DNA of 64,000 bases from Legionella taurinensis (GTDB taxonomy: Bacteria > Pseudomonadota > Gammaproteobacteria > Legionellales > Legionellaceae): positions 310,001-374,000 of the forward strand of contig NZ_UGOZ01000001.1 of NCBI RefSeq assembly GCF_900452865.1, in the 5' to 3' direction. Within the stretch, counting starts at the first letter, position 1. Every line of letters starts with the position of its first letter. The translations under genes and the position numbers were made by a program. The notes under the pieces are model-generated. The model did no database searches. It was not told the origin of the DNA and saw only the letters and a list, made by a program, of their open reading frames with translations. Positions 30,783 through 42,619 of this stretch are shown one piece after another.

Positions 30783-31283
30783 ATGAAAAAATTATATCGA
30801 TACATCAAACATTACATAAAGAGCTTCCTGTTGCTGGAGCTTTTCTCTGGATTGTCAGTGACGGGTAAATATTTCTTCAAAAAGAAATTTACCGTGCAGT
30901 TTCCCGAGGAAAGTACTCCCGTATCTCCCCGCTTCCGGGGCATGTTAGCCTTGCGCCGTTATCCAAATGGTGAAGAGCGCTGCATCGCCTGCAAATTATG
31001 CGAAGCCGTGTGTCCTGCGCTGGCGATTACCATCGAATCGGAAGTGCGCGAAGACGGCTCCCGTCGCACAACACGTTATGATATTGACAGCTTTAAATGC
31101 ATTTATTGCGGTTTGTGTGAAGAATCCTGCCCGGTCGATTCCATTGTATTGACCCCTATCCAGCACTATCACTACACGGAGCGCGGGCAGAATATTTTAA
31201 CCAAAGATAAACTGTTGGCTATCGGCAGCCTGATGGAAAAGAAACTGGCTGAAGATAGAGATGCTGATAAAGATTACCGCTAA
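30783..31283 (+). CDS. nuoI: NADH-quinone oxidoreductase subunit I
   Basis: Ferredoxin-like subunit carrying clusters N6a and N6b. The 166-residue product has two 4Fe-4S motifs, [12 protein letters not shown] and [12 protein letters not shown]. Confidence 0.97.
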   Translation: MKKLYRYIKHYIKSFLLLELFSGLSVTGKYFFKKKFTVQFPEESTPVSPRFRGMLALRRYPNGEERCIACKLCEAVCPALAITIESEVREDGSRRTTRYDIDSFKCIYCGLCEESCPVDSIVLTPIQHYHYTERGQNILTKDKLLAIGSLMEKKLAEDRDADKDYR

Positions 31284-31294
31284 CGAGGTGCGAC

Positions 31295-31954
31295 ATGCAT
31301 GAGTTGCTAATACAAACTGTATTTTATGTTTTTGCTGCGCTGGCAATTTTTTCAGCACTAATGGTGGTTACTCAAAATAACCCGGTACGCTGCGTGCTGT
31401 TTCTGGTGCTGACATTTTTTGCCAGTGCCGTACTCTGGATTCTGGTTGCCGCGGAGTTCCTTGCACTGATTCTTATTTTAGTCTATGTGGGAGCAGTAAT
31501 GACCCTGTTCCTTTTCGTGGTTATGATGTTGAATATCGACGTTGAATCCATGAAATCCCATTTTGTACGTTACCTTCCCTTTGGCTTGATTATAGTGGCA
31601 TTCCTGACTGGATTACTGCTCATTGCCTTGCCGGATAATATGTTTAAAGCAGCGGTTGAACAAACCCCAGTTACAACATCGGTAGTTGATGACTTTAACG
31701 AGTACGATGAAGTGGTTGCCCAACCTGCAAAGACGATTTCAAACACAGAAGCCATTGGCAGGGTTCTTTATACCGATTACGTATTCGCATTTGAGTTGGC
31801 GGCCGTGTTGTTGTTGGTCGCTATCATTGCAGCCATTACTTTGGCGCATCGAAACATTATCCGATCCAAGCGGCAAAGCATACTCAGCCAGATTATGACT
31901 GATCGCAACGATCGAATTGAACTGATTGCGATGAAGTCAGAAAAACAATCATAG
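31295..31954 (+). CDS. nuoJ: NADH-quinone oxidoreductase subunit J
   Basis: Membrane subunit with five hydrophobic helices; 219 residues. The [17 protein letters not shown] helix contains the pi-bulge region typical of NuoJ. A polar linker of about 40 residues separates helices 4 and 5. Confidence 0.95.
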   Translation: MHELLIQTVFYVFAALAIFSALMVVTQNNPVRCVLFLVLTFFASAVLWILVAAEFLALILILVYVGAVMTLFLFVVMMLNIDVESMKSHFVRYLPFGLIIVAFLTGLLLIALPDNMFKAAVEQTPVTTSVVDDFNEYDEVVAQPAKTISNTEAIGRVLYTDYVFAFELAAVLLLVAIIAAITLAHRNIIRSKRQSILSQIMTDRNDRIELIAMKSEKQS

Positions 31955-31962
31955 GAATGACC

Positions 31963-32268
31963 ATGATACCAGTAAACAATTACCTCATTCTGGCAGCCAT
32001 TCTTTTCGGCTTAAGTATTGTTGGCATTATGCTTAACCGAAAGAATATCATCCTGTTGCTGGTGTGCATCGAACTGATGTTATTAGCCGTAAACACGAAT
32101 TTTGTTGCTTTTTCTCACTATTATGGAAGCGTGACTGGGCATGTGTTCGTCTTTTTTATATTAACGGTTGCTGCCGCTGAAGCGGCCATTGGCCTAGCTA
32201 TAGTGATGTTGCTCTATCGTAATCGGGGCAATATTGATGTTGATAAAATGAATCATTTAAAAGGTTAA
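31963..32268 (+). CDS. nuoK: NADH-quinone oxidoreductase subunit K
   Basis: Small proton-channel subunit related to MrpC. From ATG 31963 (AGGA 6 nt upstream) the product has 101 residues, the canonical length. The ATG at 31957 lies immediately beside that AGGA and is less likely. Membrane glutamates lie in [10 protein letters not shown] and AAEAAIGLA. Confidence 0.95.
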   Translation: MIPVNNYLILAAILFGLSIVGIMLNRKNIILLLVCIELMLLAVNTNFVAFSHYYGSVTGHVFVFFILTVAAAEAAIGLAIVMLLYRNRGNIDVDKMNHLKG

Positions 32269-32272
32269 CAAC

Positions 32273-34246
32273 GTGAGCATTCAACAACTATGTCTTATCA
32301 TTGTCCTCGCACCGCTGCTCGGCTCGCTTGTCGCAGGCTTTTTCCGTAACCAGATTGGACGGGTTGGTGCGCATTCGGTCACTATAGCCGGTGTGGCGCT
32401 GTCATTTCTTCTGTCGCTCTATGTTGCAGTCGCGATTTTAAGCGGCGCTCACGAATCAGTGAATGTCAACCTCTACACCTGGGCAAGCGGTGGGATGTTT
32501 TTTCCCTATGAATTTCATATCGGCTTTTTAATCGATCCCCTGTCAGTGGTGATGCTGGTTATTGTGACGTTTGTCTCCTTACTGGTTCATATTTACAGTA
32601 TTGGCTACATGGCTGATGATGACGGTTATCAACGATTCTTCAGCTACATATCCTTGTTTACCTTCATGATGCTCATGTTGGTTTCTGCCAATAACTTCCT
32701 GCAACTGTTTTTTGGTTGGGAAGGTGTAGGTCTTGTGTCCTATCTCCTGATCGGTTTTTGGTACAGTAAGGAGTCTGCCATTGAAGGGAGCCTTAAGGCG
32801 TTTTTAGTCAACCGGGTAGGGGATTTTGGTTTTGTCCTGGGCATTGGTCTCGTACTGGCATACACCGGAAGCCTGGATTATGACGTGGTATTCAAAAGCG
32901 CATCCAGTTTGAATACCCAAACCATTGAACTGTATTCTGGCCATCCTTGGTCGCTGGTCACTGTGATCTGCATCCTGTTGTACATTGGCGCCATGGGTAA
33001 ATCCGCTCAGGTTCCCCTGCATGTCTGGTTACCCGAGTCGATGGAGGGTCCAACACCCATTTCAGCATTAATTCATGCCGCCACGATGGTGACTGCGGGT
33101 GTGTTCATGATTGGTCGGATTTCACCATTGATGGAATATTCCACAACAGCCCTGTCCCTGGTTCTTGTTATTGGCGCAACGGGTGCATTGTTCACTGGCC
33201 TCCTGGCGCTGGTGATGAATGACATCAAACGTGTGGTCGCTTACTCTACCTTGTCGCAGTTGGGTTACATGATGGTTGGCATGGGCGCTTCTGCCTACAG
33301 TGCCGGTATGTTCCATTTGTTGACGCATGCCTGCTTTAAAGCACTGTTATTCCTTGGCGCCGGTTCCGTGATTATTGGCATGCACCATGAACAGGATATG
33401 CGAAAAATGGGCGGCCTCTGGCGTAAAATGCCCATTACTTACGTCACCTACATTATCGGCAGCCTGGCGTTGTGTGCCATCCCGCCGTTTGCAGGATTTT
33501 ATTCGAAGGATACCATCATTGAGGCAGCGAAAGTATCCACCATCCCAGGAAGCACTTATGCCTACTTCTGCGTCGCCCTCGGCGCCATGGTGACTGCCAT
33601 TTACACGTTCCGATCCTTTTTTATGACTTTCCATGGCACACCGCGCATGGATAAGCACACCTTTGACCATGTGCATGAATCACCCGCCGTAGTCTGGTTG
33701 CCATTAGTGATTCTGGCCATACCCTCGGTGATTATTGGGTATATTCTGTTCATGCCTATGCTATACAATGTGCCGACTCTGCTGGGTAAGTCACTGTTTG
33801 TGCTGCCTGAACACAACGTGCTTGAAGAATTGTCCCGCGAAGTGCACTCCCCTTTACAGGCGGCATTGCATGCTCCGTTGTCACTGACGTTCTGGTTAAC
33901 CCTGGTCGGAATCGCCATTGCCTGGGCAGGTTACATTGCCTTCCCTGCCATCCCGGCAAAACTAGCGAGTTCCTTCTCCTGGATTTACCGCCTGTTGCTT
34001 AATAAGTATGGCTTTGACACCTTTAATGACAAAGTGATTGTGGGCGGTTCTAAAGCGCTCGGTCGATTCTTTTACAATACCGGCGATCAACGCCTCATTG
34101 ATGGACTGGTTGTGAACGGTGCAGGACGAACAGTGCGCTGGTTCGCTCAGAAGGGACGTGGTATTCAAAGCGGCTATTTATATCACTATGCAACGGTCAT
34201 GGTGTTGGGTTTAATTGTTTTCTTATGCTGGTTGCTATTAGGCTGA
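32273..34246 (+). CDS. nuoL: NADH-quinone oxidoreductase subunit L
   Basis: Distal antiporter-like proton-pumping subunit with the long lateral helix. The 657-residue protein has the conserved GWEGVGLVSYLLIGFW segment and channel residues in GKSAQVPLHVWLPESMEGPTP-like sequence. The start is GTG. Confidence 0.96.
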   Translation: MSIQQLCLIIVLAPLLGSLVAGFFRNQIGRVGAHSVTIAGVALSFLLSLYVAVAILSGAHESVNVNLYTWASGGMFFPYEFHIGFLIDPLSVVMLVIVTFVSLLVHIYSIGYMADDDGYQRFFSYISLFTFMMLMLVSANNFLQLFFGWEGVGLVSYLLIGFWYSKESAIEGSLKAFLVNRVGDFGFVLGIGLVLAYTGSLDYDVVFKSASSLNTQTIELYSGHPWSLVTVICILLYIGAMGKSAQVPLHVWLPESMEGPTPISALIHAATMVTAGVFMIGRISPLMEYSTTALSLVLVIGATGALFTGLLALVMNDIKRVVAYSTLSQLGYMMVGMGASAYSAGMFHLLTHACFKALLFLGAGSVIIGMHHEQDMRKMGGLWRKMPITYVTYIIGSLALCAIPPFAGFYSKDTIIEAAKVSTIPGSTYAYFCVALGAMVTAIYTFRSFFMTFHGTPRMDKHTFDHVHESPAVVWLPLVILAIPSVIIGYILFMPMLYNVPTLLGKSLFVLPEHNVLEELSREVHSPLQAALHAPLSLTFWLTLVGIAIAWAGYIAFPAIPAKLASSFSWIYRLLLNKYGFDTFNDKVIVGGSKALGRFFYNTGDQRLIDGLVVNGAGRTVRWFAQKGRGIQSGYLYHYATVMVLGLIVFLCWLLLG

Positions 34247-34261
34247 TTATAAGGTGAAGGT

Positions 34262-35767
34262 ATGCATCATTTGCTCAATTTGTTGATCTGGTTACCCATT
34301 ATTGGAGGCGTGTTTGTATTCCTGACCGGTGATGACAACAATCCCAATGTCTCACGTTATCTGGCATTGTTTACGATATTGCTGACGTTGCTCATCTGTA
34401 TCCCGTTGGTGAACGGATTTGATGTGAACACGTACAGCATGCAATATCTGGAAGACATGGCCTGGATGCCGGCTTTAGGGATTAATTACAGTCTTGGTGT
34501 TGATGGCTTGTCGCTTCTGCTGATTGTGTTAAGCATTTTTACTAACCTGATTGTCGTGCTGGCCACCTGGACGAGTATCCACAAACGCGTTGGACAATAC
34601 ATGGCTGCCTTTTTGATTATGCAGGGCTTTTTGGTCGGGGTCTTTGCTGCCACGGACGCCATTGTCTTTTATATTTTCTGGGAAGCGACCTTAATTCCCA
34701 TGTACCTGATTATTGGTATCTGGGGTTCGGACAATCGTGTTTATGCTGCCATTAAATTCTTCCTGTACACCTTTTTAGGCTCTGTGTTAATGCTGGCCTC
34801 CTTTCTTTACATGGGCTACATTGCTGGATCCTTTAAAATTGAAACGTTCTATGCTGTAAAACTGAGCATGACTGCCCAGACATTGATTTTTATAGCGTTT
34901 TTCCTGGGCTTCGCCATTAAAATACCGATGTTTCCCGTGCACACCTGGTTGCCTGATGCCCACACGGAAGCGCCGGCAGGCGGCTCCATCGTTCTTGCCG
35001 CCATTCTGCTTAAACTCGGCGCCTATGGTTTCATCCGTTTTGCATTACCCATTGTCCCCGATGCCTGTCGGTATTATGCCGATGTGATGATTGCGCTGTC
35101 GTTGATTGCGGTGGTCTATATTGGTTTGGTTGCCGTTATCCAACAGGACATGAAGCGCCTTATCGCTTATTCTTCCATTTCGCATATGGGTTTTGTTACC
35201 CTGGGTTGCTTTGCGATTTTCACCATTGCCGAAAGGTCTGGTTTACAAAATGCCGGTCTTGTTCTGGAGGGTGCTATCATTGTCATGATCTCCCATGCGT
35301 TTGTGTCAAGCGGAATGTTTGCTGGCGTGGGTTACATCTATGATCGCATGCACACGCGACAGGTCAGGGATTTTGGCGGGCTTGTCCATTCAATGCCTAT
35401 TTTTGCTTCGTTCTTTATGTTGTTTGCCATGGCCAATGCCGGGTTACCTGGCACTTCCGGTTTTGTAGGCGAATTCATGGTCATTTTGGGCAGTATCAAG
35501 GCCGGTTTCTGGATTGCTTTCTGGGCCGCCACGACATTGATTGTGGGCGCAGCTTACACACTCTGGATGTATAAGCGGGTTATATTCGGACCCGTAAAAA
35601 ACGACAAAATTGCAGCCCTTCACGATCTGTCCGGTTTTGAAATCAGTGCCTATGTGTTACTGGTTATCATGGTTGTGGCGATGGGAGTTTATCCCAAGCC
35701 CGTGCTTGAATATGTGCATCAAACAGTGAGCCATACATTAGCTCAGGCCGATAAATCGAAACTATAA
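34262..35767 (+). CDS. nuoM: NADH-quinone oxidoreductase subunit M
   Basis: Antiporter-like proton-pumping subunit; 501 residues with about 14 helices. FWEATLIPMYLIIGIWG and HTWLPDAHTEAPAGGS are diagnostic. Confidence 0.97.
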   Translation: MHHLLNLLIWLPIIGGVFVFLTGDDNNPNVSRYLALFTILLTLLICIPLVNGFDVNTYSMQYLEDMAWMPALGINYSLGVDGLSLLLIVLSIFTNLIVVLATWTSIHKRVGQYMAAFLIMQGFLVGVFAATDAIVFYIFWEATLIPMYLIIGIWGSDNRVYAAIKFFLYTFLGSVLMLASFLYMGYIAGSFKIETFYAVKLSMTAQTLIFIAFFLGFAIKIPMFPVHTWLPDAHTEAPAGGSIVLAAILLKLGAYGFIRFALPIVPDACRYYADVMIALSLIAVVYIGLVAVIQQDMKRLIAYSSISHMGFVTLGCFAIFTIAERSGLQNAGLVLEGAIIVMISHAFVSSGMFAGVGYIYDRMHTRQVRDFGGLVHSMPIFASFFMLFAMANAGLPGTSGFVGEFMVILGSIKAGFWIAFWAATTLIVGAAYTLWMYKRVIFGPVKNDKIAALHDLSGFEISAYVLLVIMVVAMGVYPKPVLEYVHQTVSHTLAQADKSKL

Positions 35768-35780
35768 TTTACAAGGTTAA

Positions 35781-37226
35781 ATGAACATGACGTCCTTGCT
35801 TGATAATATCCACGTAGCTTTACCGGAAATCATCCTGTTGATTACAGCGGTTTTGGCTCTGCTCAGCGACCTGTTTTTGCGTGATTACTGTAAAAACATT
35901 GCATTGACTTTGTCCATTATTGGATTGGTCCTCTGTACGGTTATCAGTGCCTTGTTACTCGGAAGTTACAAATCCATTATCTTTGGTGGTTTGTTTATCA
36001 GCGATGACAGTGCGCAGTTAATGAAAATCTTTATTTACCTGTGTGCCATTTTTTCGTTTATTTATTCGCGTCAATACGTCGATGAACGTCAGATGCCTGC
36101 CGGGGATTATTATGTTCTTGGTCTTTTTTCCACCTTGGGGATGATGGTATTAGTCTCGGCGCATTCGTTATTGACTATTTATCTTGGTTTGGAGTTGTTA
36201 TCCCTGCCTTTGTACGCCATGACTGCTATCCGTAGAACCAACAGTGATGCAGCCGAAGCGGCGATGAAGTACTTTGTGATGGGTGCCATTGCTTCCGGGA
36301 TGATGCTGTACGGATTGTCTTTAATTTATGGTGCTACCGGAAAATTGGATCTCCTGGATATCGCCAATGCGATCGCGGCCAATTGGCAGGAGCAGGACAC
36401 ACTGCTTTCCTTTGGGCTGGTTTTCATTATGGTCGGTGTGGGCTTTAAACTCGCCTCCATGCCTTTTCATATGTGGGCACCCGATGTCTATCAGGGAGCG
36501 CCTACCTCCGTCACACTGTTTTTAAGTGCCGCCCCTAAAATTGCTGCCATTGGCATGACCCTTCGTCTGCTGACTCTTGCCCTGGTTGATATTTCAGCCC
36601 AATGGCAACAGTTGTTGTTGATCATGGCGCTGTTGTCGACGGGATTTGGAAATCTGTTTGCCATCGCCCAAAGCAACATCAAACGACTGCTTGCCTATTC
36701 AGCCATTTCCCATGTTGGTTATGCGCTTTTCGGTATCCTTACCGCGACCGAAGCGGGCTATGCGGCGGGTCTTTATTATGTACTGGTTTATTCCATTATG
36801 ACGGTGGGTGCCTTTGGCTTGATTGTCTTACTGTCTAACCATGGGCTGGAAGTAGAAAACGTCGATGATTTAAAAGGGTTGAATAAACGCAACCCCTGGA
36901 TTGCCTTCCTGATGCTCATTGTCATGTTTTCCATGGCTGGTGTTCCTCCTACCGTTGGCTTTTTTACCAAGCTGTTAGTGCTGAAAGCCCTGGTGGATGT
37001 GCATTTAACCTGGGTTGCTGTCTTAGGTTTACTCTTTGCGGTTGTAGGCGCTTATTACTATGTCCGTATCGTCAAGGTCATGTACTTTGATGAAGCGAGA
37101 GACAGTGCACCTGTTCAGTTAAGCACGTCATCACAAATTTTTTATTCCATTAATTGTTTGTCACTCCTTTACCTGGGAATTTTCCCTTCTGGATTGATCA
37201 GTGCCTGCATTAATGCGTTTGCTTAA
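35781..37226 (+). CDS. nuoN: NADH-quinone oxidoreductase subunit N
   Basis: Antiporter-like proton-pumping subunit; 481 residues. [12 protein letters not shown] and [14 protein letters not shown] are diagnostic. An in-frame ATG at 35787 is an alternative start. It closes the 14-gene nuo operon. Confidence 0.96.
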   Translation: MNMTSLLDNIHVALPEIILLITAVLALLSDLFLRDYCKNIALTLSIIGLVLCTVISALLLGSYKSIIFGGLFISDDSAQLMKIFIYLCAIFSFIYSRQYVDERQMPAGDYYVLGLFSTLGMMVLVSAHSLLTIYLGLELLSLPLYAMTAIRRTNSDAAEAAMKYFVMGAIASGMMLYGLSLIYGATGKLDLLDIANAIAANWQEQDTLLSFGLVFIMVGVGFKLASMPFHMWAPDVYQGAPTSVTLFLSAAPKIAAIGMTLRLLTLALVDISAQWQQLLLIMALLSTGFGNLFAIAQSNIKRLLAYSAISHVGYALFGILTATEAGYAAGLYYVLVYSIMTVGAFGLIVLLSNHGLEVENVDDLKGLNKRNPWIAFLMLIVMFSMAGVPPTVGFFTKLLVLKALVDVHLTWVAVLGLLFAVVGAYYYVRIVKVMYFDEARDSAPVQLSTSSQIFYSINCLSLLYLGIFPSGLISACINAFA

Positions 37227-37243
37227 TAACTTGCAAAAATTGC

Positions 37244-37272
37244 TTGCTATGCAGGGTAAGTGTGCGTATACT
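37244..37272 (+). promoter_or_regulatory. Putative promoter of tRNA-fMet and the rimP-nusA operon
   Basis: TTGCTA (37244-37249) is separated by 17 nt from TATACT (37267-37272). Transcription would start about 6 nt before the tRNA. Confidence 0.65.
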
Positions 37273-37284
37273 TGCCTCAGTTGA

Positions 37285-37361
<77 letters not shown>

Positions 37362-37372
37362 CTATCTAAAAG

Positions 37373-37393
37373 ACCCCATTATTGGGGTTTTTT
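37373..37393 (+). terminator. Intrinsic terminator after tRNA-fMet
   Basis: ACCCCA-TTAT-TGGGGT hairpin (37373-37388) followed by a run of six T. It is probably leaky if rimP-nusA is read from the same promoter. Confidence 0.85.
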
Positions 37394-37420
37394 GTTATGT
37401 ATTACCCGGTAATCAGACAC

Positions 37421-37508
37421 ACCTGTCGGTTTGCAATCTTTATAGAGTGCGGGCAACTTTATATACCGTAAACTCCGATTATTGCTTAATGTTTCTCAAG
37501 CGACAGGT
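37421..37508 (+). promoter_or_regulatory. Long-range inverted repeat in the rimP leader
   Basis: ACCTGTCG (37421-37428) is exactly repeated in inverse at 37501-37508 (CGACAGGT), 72 nt apart, 52 bp before rimP. It may fold in the leader RNA; no known riboswitch is recognised. Confidence 0.35.
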
Positions 37509-37560
37509 CATTGTCCTATGCGATTTTTTCGCTGCCGGAATAAAGTGCTGAGAGTGGAAT

Positions 37561-38007
37561 ATGATAAGAACAGATATTCAGGAACTATTGGAACCTTTGG
37601 TGAATAGCCTGGGCTATGAACTCTGGGGCTGTGAATATTTGTCACAGGGGCGGCATTCGTTATTGCGTATTTATATCGATAAAGAAGAAGGCATCGGGAT
37701 TGGTGACTGTGAACGAGTCAGTAAGCAGATTAGCGCTTTACTGGATGTTGAAGATCCTATTTCCGGCAATTATAGTCTTGAAATATCATCACCCGGTATA
37801 CCCAGGCCTCTGTTTTATAAAAAACATTACCATCGATACCTTGGGCATGATATACAGTTAAAGTTATATAAACCCGTAAATGGAAGCCGTAAACTGTCTG
37901 GCACGATTGCCGCAGTGGAGGAGGATACTCTGAAATTACTGGTCAACGAGACACCCGTAGACGTGCAATTATCCAATATTGTGAAAGCAAATTTGACAGG
38001 CGAGTGA
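37561..38007 (+). CDS. rimP: Ribosome maturation factor RimP
   Basis: 30S subunit maturation factor; 148 residues. [20 protein letters not shown] and the [14 protein letters not shown] motif are diagnostic of the family. It is the first protein gene of the nusA-infB operon. Confidence 0.96.
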   Translation: MIRTDIQELLEPLVNSLGYELWGCEYLSQGRHSLLRIYIDKEEGIGIGDCERVSKQISALLDVEDPISGNYSLEISSPGIPRPLFYKKHYHRYLGHDIQLKLYKPVNGSRKLSGTIAAVEEDTLKLLVNETPVDVQLSNIVKANLTGE

Positions 38008-38015
38008 GGCGAACA

Positions 38016-39491
38016 ATGAGTAAAGAATTGTTATTTATTGCTGAGGCATTATCCAACGAAAAAGGCGTCAGCAAAGAAGTAGTATTGCAAGCAATCCAGG
38101 CAGCCCTGGAATCGGCCACCCGCAAACTGTCAGAAAAGGAAATGGGCATCCGCGTCAAACTGGATAACCGCACTGGCGAGTACGAAACATTCCGTTATTG
38201 GGACGTGGTTGAAGATGACGCCGTGGAATTCCCGGATCAGGAAATAGGAATTACCGAGGCCAGAACACGATCGCCTTCCATTCAGGTCGGTGAGCGAATT
38301 GAAGAGCCAATGCCCTCCATTGAATTCGGACGAATTGCGGCGCAAACTGCCCGTCAGGTCATTATGCAGAAAGTCCGAGAGGCAGAAAGACAACAAGTGG
38401 TTGATCAGTTCCAGTCCAAGCTGGGTCAATTGGTCTATGGTACAGTCAAAAAGGTCACTCGCGATAACATCATCATTGATTTAGGCGGCAAGGCTGAAGC
38501 ATTCATGCCTCGACAGGAAATGCTGCCCAATGAAATGTTCAGACCCAATGATCGTGTACGGGCGTATTTATACGAAATTACCCCTCAGTCTCGTGGTCCG
38601 CAATTGTATGTCAGCCGTATACGCAATGAGATGTTGATTGAATTATTCCGCATTGAAGTGCCAGAGATTGGCGAAAACGTGATTGAAGTGAAAGCGGCTG
38701 CCCGTGAACCGGGTAATCGTGCCAAGATTGCTGTGAAGACCAATGACGGCCGTATTGACCCTGTGGGTGCCTGCGTCGGTATGCGCGGTGCGCGTGTTCA
38801 GGCTGTATCCAGTGAACTGGGTGGTGAGCGGGTCGATATCATCCTCTGGGATGACAACCCGGCCCAATTGGTTATTAATGCCATGGCGCCTGCTGACATC
38901 AGTTCAATTGTCGTCGATGAAGACAGCCACACCATGGATCTGGCGGTTCAGAAAGAACAGCTTTCTCAGGCTATCGGACGTAATGGTCAGAATGTGCGCC
39001 TGGCCAGTCAATTGACCGGTTGGACTTTGAACGTCATGACCGTTGAAGATTTTAACAATAAAAGCCAGGAAGAATCGCAAAAGACCATCAACTTATTCAC
39101 CAGTGCGCTGGAGATTGATGAAGAAATCGCTTCCCTGCTGGTGGCGAATGGCTTTTCTTCACTGGAAGAAATCGCCTATGTTCCCAAAGAGGAACTCATG
39201 GCGATTGAGGAATTCGATGAAGAGATTGTTGAAGAGTTAAGGAACAGAGCGAATGATTGCCTTCTGACTCAAGCCTTGTCGTCCGGGCAGTCGGGGGATC
39301 AGCCGTCCGAATCATTATTAACGATGGAAGGCATGACTAACGATATCGCCGCCAAACTGGCCGCCAAAGGCATTACGACCATGGACGACCTGGCTGAGCA
39401 ATCGGTTGATGAATTACTTGATATACCTGGAATGACTGAAAAGAAAGCGGGTGAATTGATCATGAAGGCCCGTGAACCCTGGTTTTCATAA
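38016..39491 (+). CDS. nusA: Transcription termination/antitermination protein NusA
   Basis: RNA-polymerase-binding elongation factor. The 491-residue product has an N-terminal polymerase-binding domain, an S1 domain (about 135-200), two KH domains (about 200-345, with [12 protein letters not shown] and [13 protein letters not shown]) and two C-terminal acidic repeats (about 360-490). ATG 38016 (GAGG 6 nt upstream) is preferred over GTG 38004, which overlaps the rimP stop. Confidence 0.97.
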   Translation: MSKELLFIAEALSNEKGVSKEVVLQAIQAALESATRKLSEKEMGIRVKLDNRTGEYETFRYWDVVEDDAVEFPDQEIGITEARTRSPSIQVGERIEEPMPSIEFGRIAAQTARQVIMQKVREAERQQVVDQFQSKLGQLVYGTVKKVTRDNIIIDLGGKAEAFMPRQEMLPNEMFRPNDRVRAYLYEITPQSRGPQLYVSRIRNEMLIELFRIEVPEIGENVIEVKAAAREPGNRAKIAVKTNDGRIDPVGACVGMRGARVQAVSSELGGERVDIILWDDNPAQLVINAMAPADISSIVVDEDSHTMDLAVQKEQLSQAIGRNGQNVRLASQLTGWTLNVMTVEDFNNKSQEESQKTINLFTSALEIDEEIASLLVANGFSSLEEIAYVPKEELMAIEEFDEEIVEELRNRANDCLLTQALSSGQSGDQPSESLLTMEGMTNDIAAKLAAKGITTMDDLAEQSVDELLDIPGMTEKKAGELIMKAREPWFS

Positions 39492-39521
39492 TTATCAATT
39501 GTTGTAATGAGTGACCCTTGC

Positions 39522-39555
39522 TTTTAATCAGACAGCGTTTGACTGCTGATTAAAA
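39522..39555 (+). promoter_or_regulatory. 10-bp inverted repeat between nusA and infB
   Basis: TTTTAATCAG (39522-39531) pairs perfectly with CTGATTAAAA (39546-39555), with a 14-nt loop containing a further CAG/CTG pair. It lies in the 129-bp gap. It could be an attenuator or an RNA-processing site. Confidence 0.4.
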
Positions 39556-39620
39556 CGTAAGTGGATAACAAGTATTGAACAATGGCAATTTGAATTGAAA
39601 TTGCTAAAGGGGGGTAAAAT

Positions 39621-42251
39621 ATGGCGGATGTGACGGTTAAACAATTAGCTCAGGTCGTGGGAATCCCCGTTGAGCGTCTATTGAACCAGTTGCAGGAAGC
39701 GGGACTCTCTTTTAATAACGATGAACAGACCGTGAATGAAGAACAAAAGCGTGTCTTGCTAAATCATTTGAAAGGTAACGCCGGCAACGAGTCAAGAGCT
39801 GCACCTGAGCGAATTACGTTGAAGCGAAAAAGCCTGACCCAGGTCACGGTAGGGCATGATCTGCACAGCGGAAAAACCGTGAATGTGGAAGTTCGTAAAA
39901 AGCGAACCTACGTTAAGCGCAGTGCTTTGCTGGAACAACAGACTGACACCGAGCAGGATGCAGAACCCGTACTGACTGATGGTTCAGCCGAAACCCTGCC
40001 GTCTTTGGCGGAAGATGCAGCTCTACAGGCACTGGAATCCGATGTGGCTGTGGTTGATGAAACACAAGAGCCAGAGGCAATGAAACCCGTGGAACACTCA
40101 TTGGATGAGTCTGAAAACATGGCGGCAGCTGCCACTGCGGAGGAAAACCTTTCTTCGCCAATGGAAACGACGCAGCCTAAAGAAATTATCGAAAGCAAAG
40201 AAGAACAGGAAAAACGCGAAGCTGCCAAAGAAGCGCGTGAAAGGGAAGAGAAACCCAAGAAGAAATATTCCAGTAAAGAAGACATTGAAGCGGAAGCTGA
40301 CAAGACGGAGTTTAAAAAAGCCGCAGCTAATAAAAAGAAAACCAAATATTCAATCACTGAACGTGAAGACGAGGAAGGTTCACATGTCCGTCACAAGCGT
40401 CCAAAATCCAAACGGCGTAAACTGAATGAGAAATCGGACAAGTACCGTGAAGCGGAAGATGCCTTAACCCATGGCTTTGCCATGCCCACTGCACCCGTTG
40501 TCCGGGAAGTACTGATTCCTGAAACCATTACCGTTGGTGAATTGGCAAAACGCATGTCGGTTAAAGTGGCTGAAGTCATTAAAGTCATGATGGGCTTAGG
40601 CGCCATGGCAACCATTAACCAGGTTATCGATCAGGATACGGCCGTCATTGTGGTTGAAGAAATGGGCCATAAGGCACGTGCACTGAAGGAAGATGCGGTG
40701 GAGCAGACCCTGGGTGAAGTCATCAGCAAGGGAAGCCAATCGGAAAGCCGCGCCCCCGTGGTGACCATCATGGGGCATGTGGACCATGGTAAAACGTCTC
40801 TGCTCGACTACATCCGCCGCACTAAGGTGGCTGCAGGAGAAGCCGGTGGGATTACCCAGCACATTGGGGCCTACCACGTTAGTACACCGAAGGGTGATAT
40901 CACGTTTCTGGATACGCCAGGCCATGCTGCCTTTACGGCCATGCGTGCCCGCGGTGCTCAGGCCACGGACATTGTCATCCTGATTGTTGCAGCGGACGAT
41001 GGCGTTAAACCTCAGACAATAGAGGCTATTCAACATGCCAAGGCTGCAAAAGTGCCTATTATTGTGGCTGTTAATAAAATGGATAAGCACGATGCTGATC
41101 CCGAGAAAGTCATGAATGAATTATCGATTCATGAAGTCATCCCCGAAGCCTGGGGCGGCGACACCATGTTTGTTAATATTTCTGCTAAAACCGGTATGGG
41201 CATTGACGAACTACTGGATGCCGTACTGCTGCAATCGGAAGTGCTGGAGCTGGAAGCCTTTACGGATGGTGCCGCCAAAGGGGTTGTCATTGAATCACGT
41301 CTCGACAAAGGGCGCGGTCCCGTAGCGACGGTTCTGGTGCAAAGCGGAACGCTGCGCAAAGGGGATATTCTGCTGGCTGGTTTCCAGTATGGCCGTGTCA
41401 GGGCCTTGGTCAGTGATAACGGCACTCTGGTTGACAGTGCCGGACCTTCCATTCCAGTGGAAGTCTTAGGTCTGTCTGCCATTCCGCATGCCGGGGATGA
41501 AGCCGTTGTCGTGCCGGATGAGAAAAAGGCGCGAGAAGTGGCCTTGTTCCGTCAGGGCAAATTCCGTGATGTCAAACTGGCCAGACGTCAAAAATCGTCA
41601 ATTGAAGGCATTTTTGAAAACATGACCACCACGGACGCCAAGGTACTGAATATCGTATTGAAAGCCGATGTCCAGGGTTCCCTGGAAGCCATTGCGGATG
41701 CCTTGGTTAAATTATCGACCGATGAAGTGAAGGTTGAAATCATTGCCAGTGGTGTGGGCGGTATCACCGAATCCGATGTGCATTTGGCCATTGCCTCCAA
41801 TGCCATTCTTATTGGCTTTAACGTGCGTGCCGACGGCGCTGCCAAGCGATTGGCCGAACACGAACAGGTTTCCCTGCATTACTACAGCGTAATTTACGAC
41901 ATTGTGGATCAGGTTAAAGGCGCGTTAACCGGTATGTTGGCTCCTCAATTCAAGGAAGAAATCATTGGTATTGCCGAGGTACGGGATGTTTTCCGTTCGC
42001 CGAAGCTGGGTGCAATTGCCGGATGTATGGTGGTTGAAGGGATGATCAAACGCAACAATCCTATACGGGTTTTACGTAATAACGTTGTCATCTATGAGGG
42101 AACACTGGAATCCTTACGACGCTTTAAAGACGATGTGGTCGAAGTACGCCAGGGCTTTGAATGCGGTATCGGTGTGAAAAACTATAACGATGTCAAAGCA
42201 GGTGATTTGATTGAAGTATTTGAAACAATTGAGATCAAGCGGGCTTTATGA
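39621..42251 (+). CDS. infB: Translation initiation factor IF-2
   Basis: GTPase that brings fMet-tRNA to the 30S subunit. The 876-residue product has an IF2-N domain (1-50), a long Glu/Lys/Ala-rich linker, a second IF2-N-like domain, and the G domain with [17 protein letters not shown] and NKMD. Domains II-IV follow. Its stop overlaps the rbfA start (ATGA). Confidence 0.97.
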   Translation: MADVTVKQLAQVVGIPVERLLNQLQEAGLSFNNDEQTVNEEQKRVLLNHLKGNAGNESRAAPERITLKRKSLTQVTVGHDLHSGKTVNVEVRKKRTYVKRSALLEQQTDTEQDAEPVLTDGSAETLPSLAEDAALQALESDVAVVDETQEPEAMKPVEHSLDESENMAAAATAEENLSSPMETTQPKEIIESKEEQEKREAAKEAREREEKPKKKYSSKEDIEAEADKTEFKKAAANKKKTKYSITEREDEEGSHVRHKRPKSKRRKLNEKSDKYREAEDALTHGFAMPTAPVVREVLIPETITVGELAKRMSVKVAEVIKVMMGLGAMATINQVIDQDTAVIVVEEMGHKARALKEDAVEQTLGEVISKGSQSESRAPVVTIMGHVDHGKTSLLDYIRRTKVAAGEAGGITQHIGAYHVSTPKGDITFLDTPGHAAFTAMRARGAQATDIVILIVAADDGVKPQTIEAIQHAKAAKVPIIVAVNKMDKHDADPEKVMNELSIHEVIPEAWGGDTMFVNISAKTGMGIDELLDAVLLQSEVLELEAFTDGAAKGVVIESRLDKGRGPVATVLVQSGTLRKGDILLAGFQYGRVRALVSDNGTLVDSAGPSIPVEVLGLSAIPHAGDEAVVVPDEKKAREVALFRQGKFRDVKLARRQKSSIEGIFENMTTTDAKVLNIVLKADVQGSLEAIADALVKLSTDEVKVEIIASGVGGITESDVHLAIASNAILIGFNVRADGAAKRLAEHEQVSLHYYSVIYDIVDQVKGALTGMLAPQFKEEIIGIAEVRDVFRSPKLGAIAGCMVVEGMIKRNNPIRVLRNNVVIYEGTLESLRRFKDDVVEVRQGFECGIGVKNYNDVKAGDLIEVFETIEIKRAL

Positions 42252-42619
42252 GTAATGACTTTAAACGAACGGATCGCGTAGCCGAAATGCTGCAGCGTAA
42301 ATTATCGCAGATCATTCAACAGGAGATTAAAGATCCACGACTGCCCAGTTTTGTCACCATTTCCGGCGTCAAGGTTTCAGGTGATTTAAGCCACGCCAAG
42401 GTGTACTTTACGGTGTTGGGTGATGAGAACAAGCAGGCGGCAGTGATTTTGAATACAGCCGCCAGCTATTTGCGCACTGCCTTAGCCCGTACGATTAAAT
42501 TGCGCACGGTTCCCCAGCTTCATTTTGTCTATGACGAATCCATTGAATACGGCCGGCGCTTAAGTAAGTTAATTGATGAAGTCAACCCTGACGATCAAGA
42601 TGAGCAACGTGAGCCGTAA
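42248..42619 (+). CDS. rbfA: 30S ribosome-binding factor RbfA
   Basis: Cold-shock 30S maturation factor; 123 residues with a single KH-like domain. The [24 protein letters not shown] start and the [11 protein letters not shown] segment near the C-terminus are typical. It overlaps both infB and truB. Confidence 0.95.
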   Translation: MSNDFKRTDRVAEMLQRKLSQIIQQEIKDPRLPSFVTISGVKVSGDLSHAKVYFTVLGDENKQAAVILNTAASYLRTALARTIKLRTVPQLHFVYDESIEYGRRLSKLIDEVNPDDQDEQREP

